From positions 124,001-188,000 of the forward strand of contig MU858096.1 in the NCBI GenBank assembly GCA_033297075.1: a stretch of 64,000 bases of DNA, given 5' to 3'. Within the stretch, counting starts at the first letter, position 1, and each line of letters begins with the position of its first letter. Below, one piece after another: positions 1 to 12,001 of this stretch. Position numbers and translations under genes: made by a program. This DNA comes from Rhypophila decipiens. Its lineage: Eukaryota > Ascomycota > Sordariomycetes > Sordariales > Naviculisporaceae. The notes beneath the pieces are model-generated. The model worked only from the letters and a program-made list of their open reading frames with translations. It made no database searches and was not told the DNA's origin.

Positions 1-546
1 GACATGCACCTCGATGTGCGACCCGACACATATGAACCATATCTGGCCCCCGGGAACCGCCCGGGCCAGCGTTGGACCTTGTGGTCTTCGACAGCACCAG
101 GAACCAAGACCCCCAGGGCAGCTTCTGGCGGCCGAGCACTCTCGTGTCGTGTTGTTGCAGGAATATTTGGTGGTGCTCTCTCGGCGCTGGAGCTCGCTGT
201 CGCGACTGCATGGCGGAGGCTGGAGACCCTCAAAAGACGAAGGCGCCCCAAATCGGGACCCTTGGGGCCAAAACTACCAACGCCCCTTGCAGAAACAAGC
301 TCCCCTGGGACAGAGCCAAGTCCGGCTCCGGAATCAGCCATTTCTGGCTTCACTTGGACCACGTCAGGAAGCCATCCTCAAGAGTTAGCCGGTGATCCTG
401 ACGCTGTGTCTCCCCTGTCCCCACATTCAGCCTCCGCCACGGAAAGGGGTTGGAGAAACGATGAGATAGTAAAGCAGGTCTACGAACTGCCTTCTCCTTT
501 AGCAGAGCTGCCAGATCAGCCTGTTACGAGGAGACATGTCAAATAA
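1..546 (+). other. Possible 3' coding segment running in from outside the window
   Basis: One frame is open from the first base to a stop at 544-546, with an ATG at 4. The translation has a short hydrophobic stretch followed by a basic run and a Pro/Ser/Thr-rich tail. I do not recognise a family, and two other frames are also open for much of the interval, which weakens the case. It could be the last exon of a gene that starts before the window or simply GC-rich non-coding DNA. It is listed only because nothing else explains the stretch. Confidence 0.2.
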
Positions 547-666
547 TCGCGAGAAAAGACTTGAGCCTGGTCTTCCATCTTTAATTAACAGCGGGAGACT
601 TGCCCACATTTGATCGGCGGCGTTTCCCGTCCAGTGACTGAACCTGACTTGCAGTGATGGGAGAGA

Positions 667-1170
667 TCATGCTGTGCGCTTGACCTTCCTGCCTTTGACG
701 CCCAGCCCAATATTGAACAAGAAGGCCAGGCGCATCGACGCCCCCAAATAGACGATGAAGACATTGCCCCAGTCCATGGCGTTCCAACTGGCCACATTCC
801 AGTAAACCTGTGGCCCCAGGTTTCGGATGCTGTACAAGTGCCCGAAATCAGCGACGAGCATGCAGAATATCAGCCGCTTCCAGACGCGCAAGTCGTTTGT
901 CGCGCGGAGGATCAATGCCTCGTTCATGGCGAAGAAAAGATATAGGTTGGCGAGTTGTGATAGAACAATGTCAGTCCCAAGAGGAATAACGTCCGGCGAA
1001 GAAGCGGCATGGGTAAGTCGGAGATAGTCTGATTTCCGGAGGTGCGCAAGGTAGGCACCAGCAAGCGCCGAGATGGGCTCGAGCAGGAGGAAGAACATGC
1101 GGTAGAGGAATGGGACGCCGAAGCTGGTCGTGGCCACTCCGGGCACAGGCTTGGTATTTTCATCGGCCAT
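667..1170 (-). CDS. DUF7704-type fungal membrane protein
   Basis: A single-exon gene of 167 residues. The start at 1170 (MADENTKPV...) is preferred over an in-frame ATG at 1359, because the upstream 63 residues look like translated leader while the family signature begins soon after 1170. The pattern Pro-x-x-Tyr-Arg-x-Phe-Phe-x-x-x-Glu-Pro near the N-terminus, the Leu-Arg-x-Thr segment, the Trp-Lys and Asp-x-Gly-His motif in the middle and an Asp-Trp-x-Asn segment near the end are what I remember of the DUF7704 family. About four hydrophobic segments are visible, so it is probably an integral membrane protein; its function is unknown. The C-terminus is basic (GRKVKR). It diverges from the eS7 gene, with a 417-bp shared upstream region. 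Confidence 0.72.
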   Translation of the reverse strand: MADENTKPVPGVATTSFGVPFLYRMFFLLLEPISALAGAYLAHLRKSDYLRLTHAASSPDVIPLGTDIVLSQLANLYLFFAMNEALILRATNDLRVWKRLIFCMLVADFGHLYSIRNLGPQVYWNVASWNAMDWGNVFIVYLGASMRLAFLFNIGLGVKGRKVKRTA

Positions 1171-1462
1171 TTCGAGAGGATGGTATCGAAAGAATTTTGT
1201 AACGGGAGAGAATTCGAGGTTTGGGCTTGTCGCAAGGGCAGCTGTTAATTCCGATGGCGATTGATGGTCTCGACAACAGATGGAAGCAAGCTGCTGCAAG
1301 CACGCTGCACCTCGGACAAGGGCGAGCTTGGACCACTCAGGCTCACCGGGACTTGGCAACGCTGGACGGTTTCCCGAGAGAGTGGGGCCAATTGTGCTTA
1401 CGTTATTTAGCGTCCACCCGCCAAGCTTTGCTTCAAGTTTTTGGCTGGTTCATCAGGGCTGC

Positions 1463-1470
1463 AAACCCTA
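1463..1470 (+). promoter_or_regulatory. Telobox-like AAACCCTA motif upstream of eS7
   Basis: AAACCCTA lies about 118 bp before the eS7 start codon. Telomere-repeat-like boxes are known in ribosomal-protein promoters of plants and several fungi, where Myb/TRF-type factors such as Tbf1 bind. It is placed in the 417-bp gap between DUF7704 (-) and eS7 (+), so either gene could use it. Only the motif is seen; its function is inferred. Confidence 0.35.
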
Positions 1471-1587
1471 GCACCGAGAGCTGCCCCAATTCGAGTTTAT
1501 CCCCCAAAAATTGACCGCCGCATTTCGCAACCTCCTTCTTGCATCTCGACGAACGACCGACCCGATTAATCGACGACAACCGCCAAC

Positions 1588-2632
1588 ATGAGTGCCCCCC
1601 AGCTCAACAAGATCGCGGCTAACAGCCCGTCCCGCCAGAACCCTTCTGAGCTGGAGACCAGCATCGCTGGCGCTCTCTACGACCTCGAGACCAACACTGC
1701 CGATCTCAAGGTCGCTCTCCGACCTCTGCAGTTTGTCTCTGCCCGTGAGGTGAGAACTAGCCGCTGAACACACACCACTGCGCAATTCCACGAGACCGCG
1801 AATCCCGAAAAAGCAAAAATCCTGTTCCACCGGCTACGACGGAGCGTACAATGCTGCAAATCATTCATTGCTCTCGCCGTCGGCCGAGCGATTCACAATT
1901 GGGGAAATTGATCGCAATATTGGAAGGCGGGCGGGCCAGGGTCGGCACCCCGTCATTGACGGCGGTGTCGTGCGTGTGGCCTGTCTGACCCGACATGAAG
2001 ACAATCAAGAGATCCATTCGAGATCGTGGAATAGGACGGGAGCGGTCCATGGAATGCATTGTCATCCAGGAGCTCGCATGCTGACTTTGGGTCTGTAATA
2101 GATCGAGGTTGGCCACGGCAAGAAGGCTATTGTCATCTTTGTCCCCGTCCCTTCCCTGCAGGGCTTCCACCGTGTCCAGCAGCGGTAAGTTTTGATCTTT
2201 GGTCCCTCTCCTCGGTTCTTGACCTACCATGTTCACTTGGAATGCTGACCGCCGCCTTACTCCAGCCTCACCCGTGAGCTCGAGAAGAAGTTCTCTGACC
2301 GCCACGTCCTGATCCTCGCTGCTCGCCGCATTCTCCCCAAGCCCAAGCGCTCCACCCGCTCGCGCAACACCCAGAAGCAGAAGCGCCCCCGTTCGCGCAC
2401 TCTCACCGCTGTGCACGATGCCATCTTGACCGATCTCGTCTACCCCGTCGAGATTGTCGGCAAGCGCCTCCGCACCAAGGAGGACGGCTCCAAGACCCTC
2501 AAGGTCATCCTTGACGAGAAGGAGCGTGGCGGTGTTGACTACAGACTCGACACCTACTCCGAGGTCTACCGCCGCCTCACTGGCCGTGGTGTTCTCTTCG
2601 AGTTCCCCCAGACCGGTGCCGCCGACTTTTAA
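1588..2632 (+). CDS. rps7: 40S ribosomal protein eS7 (S7)
   Basis: Three exons at 1588-1749, 2102-2184 and 2266-2632 give 203 residues, the normal length for fungal eS7. The joined protein runs from [10 protein letters not shown] through the conserved central [10 protein letters not shown] segment and a basic [14 protein letters not shown] stretch to the C-terminal [20 protein letters not shown] signature. eS7 is a structural component of the small ribosomal subunit. Intron 1 is long (352 nt, GTGAGA...AG) and sits early in the coding sequence, as is common in fungal ribosomal-protein genes. Intron 2 is 81 nt (GTAAGT...CAG). I looked for C/D-box snoRNA motifs in intron 1 and saw none. A telobox-like motif lies upstream. 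The gene is convergent with the dynactin p62 gene. Confidence 0.97.
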
Positions 2633-3053
2633 ATTTAAAAAGATCCTCAACAAAAATTGAGCTGGGCAGGGTTTGTTTTGTGTTTGGCTGGAGCATAAAG
2701 GGTACAGGTTGGCATGGGTTGTTATTTCTTCGGTTCTTGGGGTCTCTTTTTGCCATGATATCATGCATCAGGTAGCAGACCAGAAAAAGGCACGGCGTCT
2801 AGACTAGCTTGTAACCCCCACACAAAACAAGCTTGGTTCTCTCGGGTATTCTATTTCATGAATCATGACATTTCCTTCTGCCGGGTTCTCCATGTGATGT
2901 GAATCCAAGGAGTGCTAAAACTAGCTTATCGTGTCTTTGTTTCCATTACATGTTCCCGCGCAGAGATGGCCATCGTAGACGATAATGCCGTTTGTCTGCG
3001 CCTGTCATGTATCTCACAGAACATCATGTCGTTGAGTTCGTATCAAGTTCTAA

Positions 3054-4937
3054 TTAGTTGCCCTGGGCGACTCTGCCCAATCCCAAAACACACCAGTACG
3101 CCAGTTCCCGTTTTTCCTTGGCCTCCTTGTCCCTGGAGGAGCCGAGCTCTTCACCAACGGCATCCACCTCCCACTCAACGCGCACAAACATGGGTATCTC
3201 CAACAGGTCCTCATCCTCCCTGAGCGGACCCCTGTCCACCTCTCGCTTGACCTTGGGTTTCTCGCTTGCTTCTCCTTCCTCGTCCCCTTCCTCATCAGGG
3301 GCGGCCTCAAGCAGGTCAACTCTTAACGAAGCGGGGACGACCTCGACGATGACACTAACCCAGTTCCGGCCCCGTTCCCAGATCTTGCCGACTTCAGGTT
3401 GCTGGTGCGGGTTCCCCGACTCTTCGCCTTTGCGTTTCCGTCGGTTGTCGTCCTTGAGCGCCTCGTCCCAGACGTCCGTGTTGGCGTCGATCTCGAACTG
3501 AGGGCAGAGCACCGTAACTTTGCTGGCGAACCTGCCTGGCGTTCGGGACGGGGTCGCGAGAGATATCTTGACTGTCTCGAAAATGGGGTTTTTGAACGTC
3601 AGCATGTACTGGATTGGCCGCAACGGTTGGAGCAGAGCGTCGGGGTGCTGTATGAAGCCACTGCTTCCTGGCAGCACCAGAGGCCGGATCGTAATGCTGG
3701 GCACGTAGTTGCCAGCTATCAAGCGGATACGGAATCGGGTGGTTTGAATCTTGGCCTCGGGTTTGCTTATGATGTGGCGGCACACGGGACATCGCTTGGA
3801 GCGCTTGGTTCGCAGTAGGTAAGGGATGGGTCGGAGTTCGGATGTGAAGCGTGTCCGGCCGTGGAGATGGGGTTCTCCGAGGTTCGGGGGTTGGTTCTGC
3901 AGCTGCTCCGTGTCGATGGTGCCCTCCAGACCTTCTGACCGTAACTTTTCAATGGCTGCCGACTCGTCCAAGTTGGCGACTATGAGCCCCTCGTCCTCCT
4001 CTAGTGCCTCGCGCATGTTGCCTAACCGTGATTTGGACTTTTTGTCATGTAAACTGCCGCCACCTGTGTAGATACTCATGATACGCGAGAGCGAGGTTGG
4101 TGAAGAGAAGCCTAGTTCGCCCAGTCCCGAGAATCCACTCCCCCCCGAGGTCGAGCTGGAGAGCTGGGTTTGGTAGAAGTGCTTCAGATTCGCAAACTGT
4201 GTCTCCATGTCTATTCCATGTTCGTCAGCAATATGATCACTGCCTTGTGCTGACCCGCCACTCTGCACCAGCTCCTTGCGACGTTCCTTGCGTTCCTTGG
4301 CCGTGAGTCTAGTCGTCCCGCCATTTCTTTGTTTCGCGAGCTGCCCGTGTATTCCATTCGACTTGTCAAACTTGACGCCAGTCTCGGTGGAGCTCCAGTT
4401 GCAGTAGGAGCAGTTGAGGACGTAGGGGCCGCCGTGGTGTGCCGCGGAGTGATCTTGGGCACCGAGCAAATTTGGATCTGGTTGTGTCTCGAAGGAGGTG
4501 ACGGAAAGGGGCGCAATGCACACGGGGCATTGGAAACAGCTTCGGGTGCACCTGTATCGAAAACAGAGGAGGACTTGGTCAGTGTCTCGAGGGGCGAAAA
4601 GGGAGGGTGGGGTCAAGAGAGCGGTATCAACTCACCTATTGCCTTCACTCTTAATGTTGCTGCTGGGCACCTCGAACAAGCAGCTGGGACAGTAGAAAGT
4701 AGCTATTTCCTCGGCTATACATCTCGGACAGCGGATCTGATGACAGTCTTCGCAGTACAGCAGATACTCGAGCGGATAGAGGCTGTAATTGGCGCGGGGG
4801 GCTCGGGGATCAAATGCGCCATCCTCGTCCCCGAAATCTCGGTTCTTGGGACTTGATGGCGACCCATCACCGGGACGAAAGAGGGCGGAATCGGAGCAAG
4901 GGCATTGAAAGTACGTATAGGGAGTAATTGGCGACAT
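3054..4937 (-). CDS. DCTN4: Dynactin subunit p62 (DCTN4-type)
   Basis: Two exons, 4937-4636 and 4551-3054, are joined across an 84-nt intron (GTGAGT...TACAG) to give 599 residues. The N-terminal third carries the family's cysteine-rich zinc-binding region: CPCSDSALF, then a CEDC...CPRC...CPSC series, CFQCPVC just after the splice and NCSYCNW. A further CPVCRHII pair follows in the middle and a beta-rich C-terminal part ends the protein. p62 is part of the pointed-end complex of dynactin, the activator that lets cytoplasmic dynein carry nuclei and vesicles along microtubules. In Neurospora, loss of the orthologue (ro-2) gives curled 'ropy' hyphae. The start is fixed by MSPITPYTYFQCPC, typical of the family. 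The splice falls inside an Arg codon between two Cys motifs, and the zinc pattern stays continuous across it. Confidence 0.93.
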
Positions 4938-7346
4938 GGCGCATAGCAGTACAGCGTGGTATTGTGCGGTTAGTCCATAATACTGAATTGGTTTATTCTT
5001 TTATTTGGTTCTCGACTGGAGTGTTGAGGGGCAGTGACGGGAACCTAGAAACTTTCCTGGACGTTGCGATGCGGCGGGCAGCAGGGCAACGACGCGCCGA
5101 AACAGTCGCCCGCGCGGCAGGCAGCTGCGGCGGACGGGACTCTTACACACAGAACCCTAACCCTAAAATGCACCCCACCTCATACTTTAAGCTCGTTTGA
5201 GAACTGAAGGAGGTGTCTTGCACACCGCATCATTCACGCTGGAAAGTCTTCAACAGTGTCCGGCATCCAACTCCCTTGCAATCAAGGAGCCGATCCCAAT
5301 AACACAAAACATTCTCATCTTGGTCGGAAATAATGCAGTCAACAGAAATTTCCAACATTCGCCAGGCTGAGGAGCTTTGAGAGCTTACACAATGCAGATT
5401 TATGGACCACGGTAACAAACCATCCCGATGCCATATATTTGGAACCGAAGGACAGCATTTACGGAAGTTTGTTGTGACTCGTCACTCTGGTCAATCCCCC
5501 ATATACAATGAGATGCTTGAATGATTGTTAGTTCAGTTCTTTTAACAGGGGGTTGTACAACACTTCAAATGATCACTATAACTTACTTGAAAATACTATC
5601 AAAAAGCCGACAATTTGAGTATTTAATTAGTGTCTTCTCGGTTTTAGATACTTAACCTCTTTTCAGCGTAAAAATCTGTTATTTGGCTATAAAGCTGCAT
5701 CAAGTTCGGGGGAATGTATCCGTACTACGCTAACAATTAAACCAGGGGAGGAGTGTACATCTTCACATCGACCCGATGCACCCTACCTCGCTAAATTCCA
5801 CGGAGAGCCGCATTGATTTGCCGTCGACATGTCGTCCGGGCGTCGCACCGGAGCTTGCAAGGTCTCAGCGAACGGACCCTTGTCGATCGTCACATCCAGG
5901 CCACACGCCGAACGGTGGTGATCTCCGACTGTCTCAATGGGCGCCTCTCAATGGCTTCCTCACTTGTAAGAAGTTGCTCTTCTCTTCCGACAATCTTCAC
6001 CGGCCGGCTAGTCGCCTGCATCCCTCATATCTGCAGTGGAACGTGCCTACCATCTTTGACCGTTCTTCTTTGCTTTAGCTTCACAGCCATCATTTCACCT
6101 TTTTATTTCTTCCAATTTGGCCCTGCTGCTTGACAGCAAGCCGCCTGGAGTAAGCCAGAGATGAATCTCGAACATGGCGCCCATTCAGTAGTCATGTGGC
6201 ATGTGAGCAGTCCACCCAATAGCGAACTGACGATACATCCCATCATCCAGCCTGATGGTTGCAGACAAAGACCGAGAGCTGCAGCAATGAGCAATCCTCC
6301 GGTGCTCCGACCAGGGCTCAAGGAGTCAGCCTTTCACTCTATAGTCCTTCCTTGACGTGTTTGCTCTTCTCGTTTCCCAGCTGTTGGGTCCTACTTTGTG
6401 CTTTGCCTAGCACGTAAACTCTACCATCTTGTTTTCTTTATTTGTACTGAAAGAAATACACAACATGCTGGCCAGAGCCTCGCCCTGGAGCGCTGGAGCT
6501 CCAGCTGGATGTCACAAAAGCACATGCACACCAACAAAGCTTGACCCGGCCTCCCAAGCTAGTGCTGTAGCTGGGAACAGAACGCGGCTCTGGTTGGTTG
6601 CCAGGCCGATTTATGCAAGGATGGCCCCTCCATGAAGCGGGAACACCCCTGACAAACAGGGGATCCCCACTGTTTCCGGTTTATCATCATCAGCTTGCCT
6701 TACAGAGGCATGCAGGTGTGATAAGCCGTCGTGCCACAGCATCTCGACAGCACGACAATGAAGAAGAGAAATGCATTTCGGAATCACAGAGTTGTGGACA
6801 AAGATGAGAAATCGGTATTACCCTACTAGGGCTTCTGGCAATGGAGCAGAGATGCTTGCCATTGCTCCCAGTCATATAGCGGGCTCTAGGCCCTTTGACA
6901 GTCGAGCTGCTTTTTTCTACGTTTTTCCTAATCTCCTTAGACCACGGGTGGTTCTCTCCTCAGGTTCCAGCTTTGCACAACCAGTCACTGCAGTCCACTT
7001 CGACCATCCATAACCTCACCAACATGCCATCTGTGCACTACCTCTGTTGAGGTGGCTTCACGTGAAGATTCCAAGTCCAACGCTCTTGCTGAATCGTTTG
7101 CTTGAACGGCTCGATTGGAGTGTCTTCGGACTGGTCAGGGACGTACTTTTTTGATCTCTAACACTCTAACGGTCTGCGGCTTCTGCTTCTTTTCTACGTT
7201 GGGCCGCGGCCAGTGTCCCGAGCTAACCAGTCGGCACATTTGGTGTTATCCCGATCATCTGGACGTAACGTGCGCCGTCAAACCTTTTTTCTTGTATTGG
7301 ACACTTGACGACTTCGGCAACAGACTGGACGACCATATATCCCCTC
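4938..7346. other. 2.4-kb intergenic region
   Basis: This holds the dynactin promoter, including the double telobox, and the promoter and leader of the DUF8004-like gene. The part around 5.45-5.75 kb is visibly AT-richer. Open frames here are short, overlap on both strands and resemble no family I know. I see no RNA gene or repeat. Confidence 0.6.
5153..5167. promoter_or_regulatory. Double telomere-repeat (telobox) motif upstream of dynactin p62
   Basis: AACCCTAACCCTAAA, two consecutive copies of the fungal telomere hexamer, occurs about 216 bp upstream of the dynactin start. It may be a binding site for a TRF/Myb-type factor or a tiny interstitial telomeric trace. A two-copy run is short enough to arise by chance, but a single-copy relative also lies before eS7 in this window. 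Confidence 0.35.
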
Positions 7347-10212
7347 ATGGCAAACTGGAAGAGATCGAGTTGGTCTGGGCCTCACATGCTGCAGCCAAGT
7401 CTTTTCCCGGAAGCAACCTCGTCCACATTCGAAATGTCGAGCGCAATGAAAGCATGGAGAACACCAAGGATGGGAGGGACGGCAGACGCAAGTGCATCTG
7501 AGGCATCGAATATCAAAAGATGGGACGGTGCAGCGAGGGCATGTTCGTCATGGAACTACTTGAAAAGGGTTGGTCACTGCCTATCCCCAACACAAGCTTG
7601 CATTTCCTGACCTCTTCACAGGACCCGGAACTCTGGTACCGGAATGGGAACTGCCTCGTGCACCTCTACAAAAGAGGCCAGTCGACCCAAGGCCCATCCT
7701 TCAAGGTACCTTTCGATGCTCTCCTCGAGGCAAGATGCCACCCCCTGGTATCCAAATTCATTGTGCACGACATTGTAGACGAACCCCACGAACTCAACCT
7801 CGTACCTAGCGCGAATCCCAACGCCAGAGTTGAGCTGTATATTCCTCCGCCCGCCATGGGGAACTGGGAATCCTCTCAGATGTACTACCTGGCCATACGC
7901 AACCTCTTTGCCTGGGTGTTCCGGAGATCCATGGTCGGGCAGCACCTCGGAGTGGCCCTCGTCTGGCTTCTAAACACAATGTCCCAGCTACGATGTCCAG
8001 GAGAAGACAACATGGCCGACCTCCTCAGTTATATCGACGAGGAGGGTTATCTTGACATGCGGAACCAGCCTATCCACGCTCTGGCTGTTCTTCACTTTGC
8101 CGAGTATTACCAGTGCAAGTCGCTGTACATAAATGCCTTCACTCATTGCGTCGGCATGTCAGATCGGCTCTTTGTTGTCCCAGAATACCAGGTAGTTCAT
8201 CAGCCCTGAAATTGCACAATCAGAGTGCGAGCCACCAGAGTCCACTAACATCAGACCAGACTCTCACGACCGTCACGCGTAAGCTCATCCGGCAGGCCAA
8301 ATCTGAGATGGATTCAAAGCTCAGCCAGGCCGGTCTCATGTTGCGAAACTTCCTCGAAGACGATTTGGCCGAAGCCAATACGGGCTTCTCTTCCCACGCA
8401 AGAGCTCATCTTGGCCGTTTTCGATCTTTTCTCGTTTCCTACTTCACAACCAGGCTCGGGGCTTACCCGCCGGCTTCTTCGGATCCCCGTACCTTCATAT
8501 TCGAACCCGAGGTCTTTCGTATAATGAGAGCTGATCTGGACGGGCTCTACGAGTTTCTTGTAGACAAGAGCTTTCCGTCTCCTGATACTGCTCCGTCACA
8601 GGCTCGTTGCGGGCCGTCCACGCTTCAGACGGTTCAAGCCTTCGACCAACGGAACAAACTTGCGCCGCTCCATCATCCTCTTCCGTTACTTCCACAGATT
8701 GCACCAAGCATGCCGTCTCGAAGGATCTTGTGGCTCAACAAAACCGACAAGCTCAAACCGGATCAGCGACTCGTTGCGCACTCGGCTCTGATGAAGGCAA
8801 CAAACAAGACCAATTGCAAGACACGGAAGAGTCCGCTTGTTGCCGCATACCGCAAATTCGAAGAGGATACCATTTTCTGGCCCCTGAAAGCGGATCGGAC
8901 CGAGAAGCTCTCGCAGGCCGACGCCCGCCAGATTCGATGGACTTTGATCTACGCCGTCTACCAGGTAGTACGCAGCTGCACACAGGCCCCCCCTGAATGT
9001 CGGGAGACGGACGGCGTTGATTATCACGTCTCGGTCAACACTGTAAATCTGCCCCCACGAAGGGATGTGCCGTCCATGTCCATGGTCCGTAGGCAGAGTG
9101 AACGTCCAAAGTCAACATTCATATCCATGAATCGGCCAACTCGGCGACCGCCATCCCCGGCACAGCAGACACCACACGAACCCAAGCCCGTCGTTGCCGA
9201 CTATTTCGCCCATAAGCTCAGGAAAAAGAGCATCCCGTCGGCGATGGGTTCCAACACCAAAACCACCAGCAGTAGCTCTAGACCAGTAATTCCACCACGA
9301 TTCCACAGTCTAAACGCCAACTTTCGACATTCACTCCAAATATTCCACTCCTTATCCATGCCTTCTGCTGTCTCTACATCGGAGCCATCAACTAGACATA
9401 CCATACCCCGTGCAGCCCCGAACCGCAGATCATACCACGAGATTGTAATCGAGGGGTACGGAAACGGCACCAAAAACGTCTTAATCGGCGATCTGGAGCC
9501 AATGCCAGTGGTAGCTGCCCAGACTCCCCTGGCAGTCGGCACGGTGCCATTTCCACTTGTCACGCCAGGGGAAGTTGATTCCCACCGGGCATGTGCTTCC
9601 AACGTCCAACACCCGACCCTGCGGTCTCCGTCCGCATCATCAACCTCGTCGGGTCTCAGCGCGACTAGCACAGCAACCGGTGCCTCAGAGGCTTCGCGGG
9701 TCTCGACAGTCTCAACTGCGCCGAGCTCAGCTACTTTCCACAGCCCGTCGGCATCTTGGCTATTTCAGCCCCCCATGGCCCCTTCTCCGTCTGCGCAAGA
9801 CATTCCCCCGAATCCGTACAGTGAAAAGACGGCGCCGCCTCTTGACGTGAATGATGCTCTCGGACCCTCTGCCGAGCCCCTCCAGCGGCCACCAAGTGCA
9901 AGTAGCAGCGTCTACTCTGTACCATCAGCACCGGATGAAGCAGAGAAGCAAGAGGACGACGACGATGAAGACGATGACGACAAAAAGCGCGTCATTACAC
10001 CACCCCCGCCAGCCCTCCCGCGCAAGAACAGTCGAAGAAAAACATGCGAGCTACATCCCTGTCCCTTGAGGATCAAAAAGAGCCCGGCGACGACGCAGCT
10101 CCATTTGCAAGCCTTCAGTCCGGGATCTCCCCCCGTAGAGGATTGGCAGAATCTTGATATCTTGCCGTTGTGTTTGCCCCGGTCTTTGTCTCTGTCCAGC
10201 GCGAACTTTTAG
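7347..10212 (+). CDS. DUF8004-like conserved fungal protein
   Basis: Three exons at 7347-7568, 7622-8191 and 8260-10212, with introns of 53 and 68 nt (GTTGGT...CAG and GTAGTT...CAG), encode about 914 residues. The opening RWDGAARACSSW, the DPELWYRNGNCLVHLY segment straight after splice 1, the FAEYYQCKSLYINAF helix region and a later WTLIYAVYQVVRS...VSVNTVNLP block match what I remember of fungal DUF8004 proteins. The C-terminal 350 residues are Ser/Pro-rich and probably disordered, with an acidic run (EDDDDEDDDDKK) near the end. No function is known. The chosen ATG at 7347 is uncertain, since further in-frame ATGs lie at 7389 and 7431. Both splices keep conserved segments in register, which supports the structure. 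Confidence 0.72.
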
Positions 10213-11107
10213 TCTCGCATTGCCCCTGCGCCCTCTGGTTGATGTCGGTTTCTGTCATGATTAATGTTTTGTTTCTGTTTGGCCTACATGGCAATACTTG
10301 CTTGTAATATCACCTCGTCTCGCTCTGCCAGGTCGCCTGTCTGCCTGAGTCCTTTTGATACCCTGCTAATTAGTGCCAGTTTTTGTTCGGTTGTGTTTTT
10401 CCATCTTTCTGGTTGGGTTCATTTCTTTGTCTGGCTGGCAAAAGACTCGTGGCTGCCACAGCAACGGTGGTTCTAGAATGCAAGGTGTTTATTGTTGGTA
10501 GTTGACCCGTTTTCAGGGGCTTTCGAAGTGTCGGTCGGTTATCGAGTGATTGCATAACAGCGTAATATTATTATTTTGCCGTTCAACTCGATCACGATCA
10601 TGTGAGACGAGCTCGGGTGACCAGCACTGTGCGGCATCAGACCCAAACTGAAGCCTGATGGACACTAATATATCGTGAATATTAGACATGACGTACTGCT
10701 CTCCAATGCCTTGGCCTACTGGTATTAATAACAGGTAATACTTGCACATCTTGTAAGTGACTTGATCGGCTATGGACGGTGGAATACTGTAACGGTAGAT
10801 ACAAAGAAAATAAGAAAAGCCAAAAAGGGGTATCGCAGCAACACCCGGGCGGTTAATTCCAGCCGCGTCTGGTGTTGCCCTTGTTTTGAAAGAAACTTCC
10901 AGGTTGTATCAAATACTGTAATTGTGTATATTCAAGCCGCTGGCTAAGAAAGAAGGAAATGAACTGCCAGCAACTACCTTTTGGGTAGGTGTGGGAAGAA
11001 ATATTATTCACAACGTCGTAGAAACATTGCAGTGTGTGTGCCGTTGATATTTGTCGGATAACATGGATACCAGGTCGCCTAGATTCGCATGGTTGGGTAC
11101 CGTACGT
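10213..11107. other. Convergent intergenic region (0.9 kb)
   Basis: Contains the 3' ends of the DUF8004-like gene (+) and the EXPERA-like gene (-). It is partly AT-rich around 10.55-10.85 kb. No gene, RNA or repeat could be supported. Confidence 0.6.
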
Positions 11108-12001
11108 TTATTCGGACTTGATCGAGACGGAGGAACCAGAGGCCTGGTCAAGACCGCGGACGATGTCGGCACCGAATTCGTAGATCATGTAGGAGGGAAA
11201 GACGAGCCAGAGGCCGCTGCAAGTAGAGATATTTGTCAGATGTCTGCGGTGACGCGATATGGCCGCGATAGCCGGTTGCTTACTTGGGGATAATCCACAG
11301 GAATATCAAGTTCGAAAGCGTGTTGTGGCCAATGTTGTCAAAGCCGGAGAAGCCTTCGTTGAGCCCTAATATTGCAAAGGTCCCAGTTAGCAATTTGCGA
11401 CCAGAAAATCAGAGCAGCCAACACAGATGCAGGACCTACAATAAAGCACCGTCTTGCTAACTGTCATGACGGCCGCGCTGAATCCAATCAGTGCCGCAAG
11501 GGCTCCCAGACGGCCCGAGACGACCCTCTCGGCCAGCTTCTGGCCCGTGGGCTGCGCATTCCGATACCATAATCCCAGGTAGGCGATATAGAGCAACGAC
11601 TCGATCAGGTTCATGGTGCCCTGGGCCGCCGTGAAGCCGTTATTCAGATTCCACTGCTTGAAGCCGTACATGCCGTCGACGCGGCCGTAGAGCTCATACA
11701 GGTGCCAGACGGGCCAGTGCAGAGACCCTCCCGGCATGCTGTGCGGCCGGAGCAGGATATAGCCCGTGTCCCAGGCGACGAGGGGCAGCGAGACGGTAAG
11801 CCACAAGAGCGTGAGCGGGGATGGGGTGTGCGACCATGATCCCCCAGCCGCCGCTGAGGATCGGCCCGTCTTTGCGCCAGCCGCTGTCTTGCGCGATCGT
11901 AATTTGCCCGCCGCCGTGGTCGCGGGTGTGGGAGTCTCGTATGGCGGCGGCGACTCGGAGGTGAACCTGGCCGCAGCGGACGCTGAGCGTGTCGACACCA
12001 T
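11108..12001 (-). CDS. EXPERA/emopamil-binding-like membrane protein
   Basis: Exons 12001-11440, 11365-11284 and 11216-11108 encode 250 residues; the introns are 74 nt (GTAGGT...TAG) and 67 nt (GTAAGC...CAG). After a hydrophilic Ser/Pro/Thr-rich N-terminus come segments resembling fungal EXPERA-like proteins: a first helix LLWLTVSLPLVAWDTGYIL, then RPHSMPGG, a YGFKQWNLNNGFTAAQ block and the block SGFDNIGHN, with the last helix around GLWLVFPSYMIYEFG. EXPERA domains form four-helix bundles in sterol isomerases (EBP), TMEM97 and TM6SF2. Many fungal members carry misleading 'C6 transcription factor' labels, but nothing here resembles a zinc cluster. The start at 12001 (MVSTRSASAAA) is preferred over upstream in-frame ATGs because the family begins with a short polar tail. 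The Trp and Asn codons rebuilt by the two splices match the family, so the structure is well supported. Substrate and role are unknown. Confidence 0.7.

Noticed and set aside
1750..2101. snoRNA inside the long first intron of eS7
   Set aside because: No paired C (RTGATGA) and D (CTGA) boxes or H/ACA structure could be found.
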